This document shows, in pieces, positions 23,656-33,376 of a stretch of DNA of 64,000 bases. Below the pieces are notes generated by a model. It did not search any database. It was not told where the DNA came from and was given only the letters and a program-made list of their open reading frames with translations. Source of the stretch: Drosophila pseudoobscura (taxonomy: Eukaryota > Arthropoda > Insecta > Diptera > Drosophilidae); assembly GCF_009870125.1 (NCBI RefSeq), contig NC_046680.1:3906001-3970000 (forward strand), written 5' to 3'. Positions within the stretch are counted from its first letter, which is position 1, and every line of letters starts with the position of its first letter. A program made the position numbers and the translations under genes.

Positions 23656-23695
23656 AATAAAAGTTAAACTTAACTTGAAATATGGAAGGTTTATT
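23656..23695. terminator. Opposed polyadenylation signals of Nxt1 and WDR70
   Basis: AATAAA for Nxt1 is at 23656-23661 (plus) and TTTATT, the signal for the WDR70 gene, at 23690-23695 (minus). Cleavage normally falls 10-30 nt downstream of each, so the two transcripts should abut or overlap by a few tens of bases. Confidence 0.7.
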
Positions 23696-23714
23696 TACAT
23701 TACTTAGTAACTAA

Positions 23715-25649
23715 TTAATTGTCCACCTCCGTCTTGGGCTTTTTTGTAGACGGCTCTGTGTCGGTGGGCAGTTTTTCCGAGAATATGGCCTTAGGCTGAG
23801 TTTCTTTATAAGCAGGTGCTATCCAGTATGGATTTTCAGCCGCATCCTTGGCGTACTTAAGAATGGCCTCTCTAGGATCCTGATCATCATCTACTCTCTT
23901 GCTCAGGCCGAGATTGCGAATGACATAGGAGGAGAGTGTACCACCCGAGCTTGCCACACGACCACCCTGTCCGCTGGTGATGGGCAAGTCCGGTCGTTTC
24001 GACTTTACAGGGTCCATCCGGGCCTTCTCCATCTTCTTGCGGGAGGAACGGGATTTCTCCTGTCGGAATAGAGGCAGAGCGTGAGGAGTGATGATCTGCG
24101 AAACGCCCACCATCTCCATCTGCTGTCGCTTTCGGTGGGTCTTGACCACGCACAACGTTGCGCCTCGTATGCTGCGTTTCTCGTCGTACAGGCACTTAAT
24201 AGTGCCGTTTCCACAGCTCACAAAGAGCTGGTTTAGCTTTGGATGCCAGAGCGTCTTAACCACATGCGAGTTCGACACGGGAATGCGTTGAACTTCCTGG
24301 AAGCTTTTGGTGCTGTAGAAATAGAGATTAGCTTCGGCCTGATCCTTCGGAAGGGACTCGCCAGTGACCAACAACCGATCGTCTGGGCTAAAACAACAAT
24401 CAGTGGTGTCGTAGCGAGAGTACAGATTGTTCCAAGTGTTCAGAGGCTGCTTAAATTTTCGCAGATCCCACAACTTCATGGTCTCGTCGTTGCTCCTGGT
24501 GGCCAACTGTTGCCCCATATATGAAAAAACAATGGAGGTAATTTCAGCGCCTTTCTGGTGGGCCCCTCGTACGCAGTGGGTTGTGTTCACAAACATTTTG
24601 CGTGTATCCCAGGTCTGAATGGAGCCGTCCACGCACCCGGCTGCTATCAGAGTCGCATCTCTATTGAAGTTGCAGGACGAGGCGTTGGTTCTAAGGCCTC
24701 CAATTGCCCTCGTCTTGATAACCTGACATTGTTCCTTGGCCTTCAAGCCCTGCCAAATACGGAGTGTTCCATCTAGCGCAGCCGTGAGGAACTGCTCCCG
24801 ATTAAAGGGATGCCAGCAGCCCGAGGTCAGCTGCGCCACATGGCCTTTTGTGCGAGACATGTCCGATATGTATTGATCTCCCTTGCAACACTCTAGTTTT
24901 TCAAACCCATCGCGATCCAATACCTTGGCCTGAGCATTGCCAGAGATGACCAAGATCATCTCCCCGGTCACTGAGTATTGTAAGGATCGAATTGGATGGT
25001 TCTCGCATGGCTGTAGTTGCCGAAAGCTCCGCATGCTTGAGTCCATGCCAACAAAGTCCCAAAAGCACATATCGTAGTCTATGGAACCGGAAACCAAGCG
25101 GGCACCAGAAGGATCGCCTGCCAGGGCCAAGACAGCCCGTGAGCCATGCTGCATTTGGACCTCGTGTGTGTATGGTATACGCTTGGAGAGGCTTTGCTCA
25201 TCATCGGAATCCTCATCAGAAGAGCAGTCGTCATCGGAGTCTTCGACCTTATTTGTGGCTTCATCCTTGCAGCCTTGTTTTGAATCCTCGACTGCTGCCG
25301 GTGGCAATGGCCCGATCACATCTTCCTCCTGCTCGGCCACCTCTCTCTTCTTCTCCACACCTGGACGTGTGATCTTCGCCTTGGCTATCTGCTCATTAAT
25401 GTCAAACACTTGGGCTGCCTTGCGTCCAAACCCACTGATGCCCATCACTTCCTTCAAGTGCTGACTCTCCAAATCTTCGGCGACATCTTCAATTTGTCGA
25501 ATCATTTGCTGTTTGTCCATTTTCTTGAAGCCGCCTCCGCCACTGCTGCCAGATTCTTTTCCGTCTTCATTCTCATCTGCATTTGGCTCGTCAGGAGGTT
25601 GATTGATGTTTAATTGGATTTTCCCAAAGGAGATTTTACCACGTTGCAT
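23715..25649 (-). CDS. Wdr70: WD-repeat protein, WDR70 (GAD-1) orthologue
   Basis: An intronless 644-residue frame, matching the roughly 650 residues of WDR70. The N-terminal third is charged and acidic, with a DSDDDCSSDEDSDDE stretch near residues 137-155. It is followed by a seven-bladed WD40 propeller from about residue 160 to 470. Characteristic strings include DPSGARLVSGSIDYDMCFWD, LQPCENHPIRSLQYS, KGDQYISDM and TDCCFSPDDRLLVTGES. The C-terminal tail keeps the family blocks ITPHALPLFR, GGRVASSGGTLSSYV, NPYWIAPAYKETQPK and a terminal basic KKPK. WDR70 homologues are nuclear; human WDR70 is linked to chromatin and DNA-damage responses, and C. elegans gad-1 is needed for gastrulation. The start codon lies about 100 bp from paired DRE-like motifs shared with Ssrp. 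Confidence 0.93.
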   Translation of the reverse strand: MQRGKISFGKIQLNINQPPDEPNADENEDGKESGSSGGGGFKKMDKQQMIRQIEDVAEDLESQHLKEVMGISGFGRKAAQVFDINEQIAKAKITRPGVEKKREVAEQEEDVIGPLPPAAVEDSKQGCKDEATNKVEDSDDDCSSDEDSDDEQSLSKRIPYTHEVQMQHGSRAVLALAGDPSGARLVSGSIDYDMCFWDFVGMDSSMRSFRQLQPCENHPIRSLQYSVTGEMILVISGNAQAKVLDRDGFEKLECCKGDQYISDMSRTKGHVAQLTSGCWHPFNREQFLTAALDGTLRIWQGLKAKEQCQVIKTRAIGGLRTNASSCNFNRDATLIAAGCVDGSIQTWDTRKMFVNTTHCVRGAHQKGAEITSIVFSYMGQQLATRSNDETMKLWDLRKFKQPLNTWNNLYSRYDTTDCCFSPDDRLLVTGESLPKDQAEANLYFYSTKSFQEVQRIPVSNSHVVKTLWHPKLNQLFVSCGNGTIKCLYDEKRSIRGATLCVVKTHRKRQQMEMVGVSQIITPHALPLFRQEKSRSSRKKMEKARMDPVKSKRPDLPITSGQGGRVASSGGTLSSYVIRNLGLSKRVDDDQDPREAILKYAKDAAENPYWIAPAYKETQPKAIFSEKLPTDTEPSTKKPKTEVDN

Positions 25650-26199
25650 GGCTGGGAACCCTGGACTAAGTTTTTTTTTTCTAATTTAATATTAATTTTT
25701 CGCAAGAGGCGCGATGTAAACAATGTGAGCGTGCAACTATCGAGCTACCATCGATACTACTATCGATGCAAGATATAGGTTCACATGAATAACTGGGAGC
25801 TACATCATTTTAGCTCTGACTCGGTATTGAACTACCATGAGCAGGTACAATAAAATATAAATAGATTTCGTTGAAAATTAGTAGACTTTCTAACATGTAA
25901 TCCATTCAATAGGCCATCGAATTTTCCTGGCATAAACAATATTTGTACACACAGTGATACACTTGGATATTTTATATAAGCGAACATGTCATATTTAACA
26001 AGCGAATTCACGCATCACTGTTTCAAACTAGTTCGCTGATAGCGTCGTCTAACCTAAAATTGAGCGCGTAGGTAGTAGTGTTATTTGTTGCCGGCGGCGT
26101 TTGCTCGTGTTAGATTTGTCAAGAATATAATTGTAAGAATTTCCCCTGCTGGTGTAATTAGTTTGTTGTTTTAAGTTTATCGTGCACTGGGAATCAAAC
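25650..26199. promoter_or_regulatory. Divergent promoter region of WDR70 and Ssrp
   Basis: The 550 bp between the two start codons carries two DRE-like words, CATCGATA at 25749-25756 and TATCGATG at 25761-25768, plus ACTATCGAG at about 25737. DRE motifs bind DREF and mark proliferation and housekeeping promoters in flies, fitting a DNA-repair-linked WD protein and a histone chaperone. They sit nearer WDR70, so Ssrp may use additional elements. Motifs are seen; sharing is inferred. Confidence 0.5.
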
Positions 26200-28507
26200 A
26201 TGACGGATTCCTTGGAGTACAACGACATAAATGCCGAGGTCCGCGGCGTCCTGGTGAGTCGCAAAAATGTAATAATTTTTTTGCACATTTCGTCTGACTT
26301 GTTAATCCCTTCCCATGATAGTCATCTGGTCGTCTCAAGCTTACCGACCAGAACATTATCTTCAAAAATAACAAGACGGGCAAGGTGGAGCAGATTTCCG
26401 TGGATGATATTGATCTAATTAATTCTCAAAAATTTGTGGGTACTTGGGGACTACGAGTGTTCACCAAGAGCGGTGCTCTGCATCGCTTCACAGGCTTTCG
26501 GGACAGCGAGCACGAGAAGCTGGGAAAATTCATAAAGGATGCCTATTCGCAGGAAATGGTAGAGAAGGAGATGTGTGTCAAAGGCTGGAACTGGGGCACG
26601 GCTCGATTCATGGGCTCCGTTTTGAGCTTCGATAAAGACTCGAAGACCATATTTGAAGTGCCGCTCTCTCATGTGTCTCAGTGTGTGACTGGCAAGAATG
26701 AGGTCACTTTGGAGTACCACCAAAACGATGATGCCCCGGTCGGTCTCCTCGAGATGAGGTTTCACATTCCAGCTGTGGAGTCAGCAGATGATGACCCAGT
26801 TGAGAAATTTCATCAGAATGTGATGAGCAAGGCCTCGGTCATCTCAGCGTCTGGCGAGTCCATCGCCATCTTTAGAGAGATTCAGATTCTAACACCTCGC
26901 GGTCGTTACGACATCAAGATCTTTTCGACTTTCTTCCAGCTGCATGGCAAGACTTTTGACTACAAGATACCCATGGACTCGGTGCTACGCTTGTTCATGC
27001 TACCACACAAGGACAGCCGGCAAATGTTCTTCGTGCTCTCACTGGATCCTCCCATCAAGCAAGGACAGACGCGGTATCATTATTTGGTGTTGCTCTTCGC
27101 ACCCGACGAGGAGACCACCATTGAACTGCCGTTTTCGGAGGCCGAGCTGCGTGACAAATACGAAGGCAAGCTGGAGAAGGAGTTGTCGGGGCCAGTGTAC
27201 GAGGTGATGGGCAAGGTTATGAAGGTGCTAATTGGCCGCAAGATTACAGGGCCGGGAAACTTTATAGGCCACTCGGGCACGGCAGCTGTGGGCTGCTCCT
27301 TCAAGGCTGCCGCTGGTTATTTGTATCCCCTTGAGCGTGGCTTTATCTACATTCACAAGCCGCCCCTGCACATCCGTTTTGAGGAGATTAGCTCAGTGAA
27401 TTTCGCTCGCAGTGGAGGATCCACGCGTTCCTTTGACTTCGAAGTCACCCTGAAAAACGGAACGGTGCACATATTCTCGTCCATTGAGAAGGAAGAGTAT
27501 GCCAAGCTCTTTGACTTCATCACACAGAAGAAGTTGCATGTGAGCAATATGGGCAAGGACAAGAGTGGCTACAAAGATGTAGACTTTGGTGATTCTGACA
27601 ATGAGAACGAGCCCGATGCTTACCTAGCCCGTCTCAAGGCCGAGGCCAGAGAAAAAGAGGAGGAAGATGATGACGGCGATGATTCCGATGAAGAATCCAC
27701 CGATGAGGACTTTAAACCCAACGAAAACGAATCGGACGTGGCCGAAGAGTATGATAGCAATGTGGAGGATGATTCCGACGACGACAGTGACGCTAGTGGC
27801 GGCGGAGGAGATGGTGGTACTGATGGTTCGACCAAAAAGAAGCACAAGGAAAAAAAGAACGAGAAAAAGGAGAAGACACATAAGGAGAAGGAGAAAATTG
27901 TAAAAAAAAATCACATCTTAATGCGAACGGTATTCAATATTTGTCTATTCCCCAGAAAAAACCCACCAAGAAGAAGGATACCGGCAAGCCCAAACGAGGG
28001 ACTTCCGCCTTCATGTTGTGGCTTAATGATACCCGTGAAAGCATTAAGCGTGAAAATCCGGGCATCAAAGTCACCGAGATAGCCAAAAAGGGCGGCGAAA
28101 TGTGGAAGGAGCTCAAGGACAAGTCCAAGTGGGAAGAGGCCGCTAACAAAGATAAGATTCGCTATCAGGAAGAGATGCGCAACTACAAGTCCGGAGCGGG
28201 CGGTGGTAGTGAGGACGAAAAAGGAGGCACCAGCAAGGCAACTAAGAAACGCAAATCTGAGCCATCGCCATCAAAGAAAGCAAATACCTCTGGAAGTGGC
28301 TTCAAGAGCAAGGAATACATCTCCGATGATGAATCCACCAGCGACGATCAGGAAAAGGTCAAGGAAATCCCAAAGAAGAAAAACAAATCTACCGCTGAGG
28401 ACAAGGATAAGAACTCAAAGAAAAGCGAAAGCGAAGGGGGGGATAGCGACGACGCAAGCAATGCCAGCGAGGACGATGATGAAGAGGAAGATGAGGGCAG
28501 TGATTAG
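26200..28507 (+). CDS. Ssrp: FACT complex subunit Ssrp (SSRP1)
   Basis: Exons 26200-26253, 26322-27899 and 27956-28507 join in phase 0 to give 727 residues (D. melanogaster about 723). FACT (Ssrp with Spt16/dre4) is a nuclear histone chaperone that loosens and rebuilds nucleosomes during transcription and replication. The start MTDSLEYNDINAEVRGVL and the POB3-type N-terminal, SSRP1 and Rtt106-like PH domains fill residues 1-430. An acidic tract rich in D, E and S follows (about 437-512), then a lysine-rich linker (about 521-544). The HMG box begins near KPKRGTSAFMLWLND (555-622). The serine/acidic tail includes the repeated SDDE motif. The last intron is only 56 bp, lies just before the HMG box and contains no stop codon. 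The polyadenylation signal is at 28600-28605. Confidence 0.97.
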
Positions 28508-28779
28508 GCTCCCAGTCATTCAACACTATTCCATAATTCAGTCACACAGCCACACAAACCTAGTTTTTAAGTTCTCCCTAAAAAATATGTTTTTGTTTAA
28601 ATAAACTTTCAAGAGCAAAGCAAAGCTCATGTAATTATCTGGTATGGTTTTAATAATTGCCCATAATGTTTGATTTGTATCAGCTTTATTTCTCGCATGA
28701 ATTGGTTTTCGATGGCACATCACATTCGTTTTGAAGACTGATTGGTTCAGTCATAAAGAGTTTTTCCCTGTCTTCGGTT

Positions 28780-30916
28780 ATGGCCACTTTGTGGGGCCAC
28801 CTCTTCGTTTGGATTGGGCTTTGGCACATTCTCCAGGCAAGTTTGGAGCACTCACCTCTGGTTATGTTTCGATTTACGAATCTGATCTTCTTAGGTCCGT
28901 GGTATTGCCAAGTTCACCAATGTCCAGTGCTTTGCTGTTGATGAAAAGTTCGCAAACTTTTCGCGGTGCCGTCTCTATGCAGTAAAAAGGGATGTGGTTG
29001 AGATGAGCCTGATCGCCAAGGTATTACATTGGCCTAAGCGTCCAGTTTCGGTGAGTTTGATATTAGCTTTTGATTCAAATTGTGTGTTTCTGCGTAGTTG
29101 AGTTTTTTGTTTTGGTTGAATGAGTACCGAACATTTTGACGACGATTTGATCTGAAATAATTGTGTACAACGATTGAACGGTGTGCGGAAATCGACCATT
29201 AAAGGTATTCAACGGCATCAACAAGTGACCCCAATAGCGGTCAGATGTATTTTCCGTGCTTAGTTATACCCAAAGAGTATATAGTATCGAGTGTGTATGC
29301 TCACCTTAGGTACTGTACTTGAATAGCGTAGAAAGTTAGGACTGATTAAAATTTACTGCTTCGAGGATTCAAAAATTGTCTGAATGTCCAGCCATTGCCC
29401 TCCTTTTGTGACTTGGCTAGCAGATCCTCTGTTTCTTCGTTACCTTCTTCCTTCGGAATTGGTACTGCCGGTAGATCCTCAATTTCATTCTTCGTATTGG
29501 AGGAACGCAACAAACGCTTGCGGTGGCCGCGGCTTAGAGAGGTCCCGGATGATTCCGTAGGCAAGCCATTTTTCTTATCCAGCTCGCCAGATGAATCCTT
29601 AGACGAGTGAGCCACCGGTGTACCGGCTACGGCTACGGCTGACGATAAAGTCAGTTTTTCAGCATACATTTCGGGGTCAGGATATATATTGGGGACAGCT
29701 TCCCGGTTATTTGACAACTCGCATTCCTCCAAACCGTCTGCATCAGTGGCCTCTTGCGACATTACAATGGAATTCCCAGAGCGTTTAAAAACGCCGCAGA
29801 TAAGGGGCAGTACGGTCTTTCGGCTTCGGATGATAATCTGCGTTCCCCAAATGAAGAACTCGTTTAGCATCTGCTGCTTGCCCCGTTGCAAGAAGTGATC
29901 GATCTGCTTCTGATGCTTAAAGAGCAATGGACCCAGGATCGAATTAAAAATCCACACATTGGCAGCTGGCGCCGTGTGACCAATCCAAAATATCAACGCC
30001 ATTTTGGTGATGCCATACAGTGGAACCCACGAGATAAACATATCGGCCAGCACCTCGAAGGTTGCAATGAAGGCATACACAATCCAATACTTAGCCCAGG
30101 GCGTGAGGTCCTTTTGAGTGCCATTCGACACAGCCTTGAATGTGTAAAAGGCCGGCAAAATGGTCCCGTATATGTAAAAGAGAACCCACGCTGCACAGCT
30201 GAAGACACACATCTTGCGTTTCTTTCCGTTGTTTTTATGCTAGAAAAAATGTATAAAGACGATTTATATGATTGAATAATTTTGACTTGTGTTTGCTTGA
30301 ATTCAGTGGCGTTTGATACCTATTGAAAAATGTATTCGTTGAAAATTTTAACAAGAATATGTATATTTTACGCCGGCGGAATCAAATAAACAAATGATTT
30401 AGATATACATATTACATATGTTATTTAGACAGTTCTGACATTTCAAAGCCTCGCTGATCTGTGTATAAGCAAAATAAATTCAATTTTCATCAATATTCAT
30501 CAATACAGATGCGAATACAGTTGCTGAAGCGGGCCAGTGGGTATAAGCCATTCCTGTACAATATCTGCCAGTCGGACCTGTGCGAGTATCTGGAGAAGCG
30601 GAATCACCCCTTTGTCAACATCATATTCAACAGTTTTACCAATCGAACCAATGTGAACCGGTGCCCGCTTCCTGTAAGTTACTTGATTCCAGTGATATAT
30701 TTACTATTTATCAATATATTGTATTATACTTTAACTCTACGTCGAATGGTCTATCTGCAGGCTGAAATTATGCTGGAACACTTTCGTTTCCCTGTCAAAG
30801 CCTTGGAACTGCTGCCCCTGCCATCTGGGGACTACGCCCTCTTCATTACATTCAGTTTTGATAGCCAGGAACGGGCCTTGGTCAAGGTTTACTTCACTCT
30901 GACGGAGTATCGTTAA
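28780..30916 (+). CDS. DUF1091-family secreted protein, four exons
   Basis: Exons 28780-28836, 28895-29050, 30509-30673 and 30761-30916 join in phase 0 throughout to give 177 residues. The first exon encodes a signal peptide (MATLWGHLFVWIGLWHILQ). The body has the DUF1091 hallmarks: FTNVQC near the start, FANFSRCRLYAVKR, the block SGYKPFLYNICQSDLCEYL, NVNRCPLP, and LLPLPSGDYALFITFSFD. The terminal AXVKVYFTLTEY strand is also present. The conserved cysteines are kept. The family is an MD-2/ML-like secreted lipid-binding fold, expanded in flies, with largely unknown and often sex- or chemosensory-biased roles. Intron 1 (28837-28894) has a GC donor (CAG|GCAAGT) and an AG acceptor. Intron 2 (1458 bp) contains the REEP gene on the other strand. 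The gene starts 273 bp after Ssrp. AATAAA is at 30950-30955. Confidence 0.88.
28837..28894 (+). other. GC-AG intron of the DUF1091 gene
   Basis: A 58 bp intron with donor GCAAGT after CAG and acceptor CTTCTTAG. No GT donor nearby gives an open junction between the signal-peptide exon and the FTNVQC exon, whereas the GC donor joins them in phase 0. GC-AG introns make up around one percent of introns and tend to have otherwise perfect donors, as here. Confidence 0.75.
29346..30212 (-). CDS. REEP family (TB2/DP1/HVA22) membrane protein, nested gene
   Basis: An intronless frame of 288 residues, lying wholly within intron 2 of the DUF1091 gene on the opposite strand. Residues 1-105 match the TB2/DP1/HVA22 domain. 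They include YGTILPAFYTFKAV, a basic/polar link, WAKYWIVYAFIATFEVLAD, the SWVPLYGITKMALIFW hairpin and GPLLFKHQKQIDHFL. REEP1-4 type proteins shape tubular endoplasmic reticulum and link it to microtubules. The long tail (about 150-288) is Ser/Glu-rich, with a basic RGHRKRLLRSS patch, and is less conserved. An acceptor-like TTTTTTCTAG lies about 28 bp upstream of the ATG with an open frame between, so an upstream exon adding a few residues is possible. Being intronless, it may be a retroposed paralogue of ReepA, probably testis-biased (inference). Confidence 0.88.
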   Translation of the reverse strand: MCVFSCAAWVLFYIYGTILPAFYTFKAVSNGTQKDLTPWAKYWIVYAFIATFEVLADMFISWVPLYGITKMALIFWIGHTAPAANVWIFNSILGPLLFKHQKQIDHFLQRGKQQMLNEFFIWGTQIIIRSRKTVLPLICGVFKRSGNSIVMSQEATDADGLEECELSNNREAVPNIYPDPEMYAEKLTLSSAVAVAGTPVAHSSKDSSGELDKKNGLPTESSGTSLSRGHRKRLLRSSNTKNEIEDLPAVPIPKEEGNEETEDLLAKSQKEGNGWTFRQFLNPRSSKF

Positions 30917-31323
30917 TGTGGTGAAAAATATGAGTTGGATGCAAATTGCAATAAAAATCGACGGCAGTGCATTAAACCAATTTATAAATTAGCCATAAAT
31001 TCGTTTACATGCGGGAAAAAATTAATTCGTAATTTGATTGTCTCTTTGTATTGATAATAAAATTGTTTCCACTCAAAGTATTTATGAGTTCTTCTTGGGA
31101 TTAGGTTTGTTGGATTTGTTTGTATGTACATAGTACATATGTATGTATTAAAGGTTGCGACACGTGACAAATTTTTATAAATCATATAAATCTTAAATGA
31201 CATTTTAAATGGTTCAGAAAGGACTGTAAAAATAAACTCTTCCAATTTGATCCAGAACAAAAGGCCCTCGATTTAAATTATTCATTGCCCGTGGAAATTG
31301 ATATTATTATTCGGTAATTAATC

Positions 31324-31324
<1 letters not shown>

Positions 31325-31393
<69 letters not shown>
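31325..31393. repeat. (TATATG)n microsatellite
   Basis: About eleven near-perfect copies of the hexamer TATATG in a row, followed by TATGTAAATA. It is likely polymorphic. Confidence 0.95.
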
Positions 31394-33283
31394 GTAAATA
31401 TCAACAAAAACAAAAAAGGTTCGTTTGGGTGTTTGAAGACATTTTCAGATTTTGGCTGAGCCTTGGCCCACCGTTGAACGCTCATGACATTTGGACCGTG
31501 TATTCAAAAAGAAATCAGCAGTGGTTCCCATACAAATCAAAGACCTTTCAGCAATTGAAATCAACTGCAAATTGTATCTAACGAACGGAATGAAATGTTG
31601 ACGGAAATAACACAATCATAGAGGGAGCGAAACATTACGTATAGATTACAATTACCAGCATTTTGCATGCATAATTAATTTGTGGGTCAATTGCAAAAAC
31701 TTGAACCTCAATTCAAGTGGCTTTGGCTCTAAGGTGATCCGGGCTGAACCGAGCCGCGTTCGAGAGGTGTCATCTTTTTTGGATCTGTCATGTGCCCGCA
31801 CATTGCCTAGGAAGTGTTTTTCTGTTTTTTTTTGGTTTTTTGTTTTTTTTCATGCAAATGAATGACGAACAATTAGCAGTGCGAGACAAAGCCGATTTAT
31901 TAATTGAAGATTCTTATTTGTTATTGTTATTTTTACAAGATATGTAAATGTAAATATTTATTTCGCACTCTGTTTGGCCGGTTTTCGATGCTGGCGATGG
32001 CAATGCGCGCTTTATCGCTGATTAATCCAAATTTAAATGAGTCTTAGCCGCTCGTCCGATTCGGCGAAAACTCAGCCAAAAGGCTAAGGAACTTCGGTTT
32101 GAAGTTAATGACACTTTCGGAACGTGGGTGCAGTCATCTGATTAAATTAGTTTGTAAACATGAATATCAACCATTTATACATACATATGAACATATGTGT
32201 GTATCTGGTTTTGGTCTCTTTAGGGCTAGGATTATGTTCTGATCACTGAAAACTACGCGTTGCCAGAAGCAAATCTAAAGCTGTATGGGTTTTGTGGCTG
32301 CAAAAGTTGTCTTCCTGTCAATCAACAATTGAGCAAATTCTTTAATTTGAATTAAATTGTTGCTAATGAAAGGAAATGCATCAACAGGAAAATGTTGGAC
32401 GCAATAAATTCCAGTAATGTTGACTGAATTAGCTTAGAGAAGGAATCCTCACAGCCAGATCAGCTTATAAAGTCCAGCTGAGCTCAATGATCGATAAACA
32501 AAACTGAAACAAATCGTTTTTTGGTGAGGATAATGGGGGAAAGGTGAGGGAGTGGTGACTGCGTTATTACCTGCCCAGTTGTTATGGCAAGTTCGTTGGA
32601 TATTCGATTCTGATCAAGATTAATAGTGTGCTAATTGCGTTAAAATTGTTCCAGCAGCATTCCGTTGAGTGCAAATCATTGTCCAAAGCCATCACACGCG
32701 TCCGCCGCCGCAAGTTCGTTGCTTCAGTCTTTTGTTTGAGTGTGCATTTTGCGCTCTCGACTTAATTAATCAGTCGATCATTGGTAGGGGAGAGATATGG
32801 GGTACGAGGGATGTGACACTTCGAGCAATGTAACACTCGGGTCATGTGTGTTTTCAGCTTTCAACAAATTTCTCAAACACAATTTGGTTGTCCAATGTGT
32901 AATTACATGATAGGCCATTGGCCAACAAATTGCTACCGATCATCATCGGATTGGGGCGCTGTTTCAGGAATCAATTAGCATACGGCGCCTCGTCCTGCCA
33001 ATGAACTTTTCTCATTGAAGATTAATGGAAAGTCTCGACGGATGGCAGCTGCTTCTGTAAAGTCCCAAAAAATGAATCATGGACGAGCACTCCGAAGCGA
33101 CTGCAATGGCCTCTGAATATTTTCTAGGCCACAATCCTCAAATCTGCCATGAATCAATGATTTTCCAACTGAAAATAGTTTATAATGATTGCATGCGCAA
33201 TCGAAAAAAGAAAACAATCAAATAACTCCTTGTCACTTCCTAGAGCTCTGCACTAAGAGCAATCGAATACTGCGGCCAACACT

Positions 33284-33376
33284 TAGCCATCAGCTTAGCC
33301 ATCAGAGTGGTAATGTAATGGCTCCGATCTGGCTAAGTGCCTGGAGCAGTGCCTGGACTAGTGCCTGGAGCAGTGG
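33284..33376. repeat. Two adjacent 12-bp tandem repeats
   Basis: CTTAGCCATCAG is duplicated at about 33284-33307. A different 12-mer, AGTGCCTGGAGC with variants, repeats three to four times at about 33337-33376. Neither is part of a credible coding frame. Confidence 0.8.

Noticed and set aside
26385-28082. Ssrp reading frame running on through the last intron
   Set aside because: The HMG box is encoded in a different frame after a clean GT-AG intron; the run-on frame is the unspliced reading and is not the main product.
28731-28985. 84-codon frame over the DUF1091 first exons
   Set aside because: It reads the wrong frame across the GC-AG intron; the conserved FTNVQC sequence is in another frame.
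31325-31393. Regular repeats as a CRISPR array
   Set aside because: The units are 6 bp with no spacers and the DNA is from an insect; this is a microsatellite.
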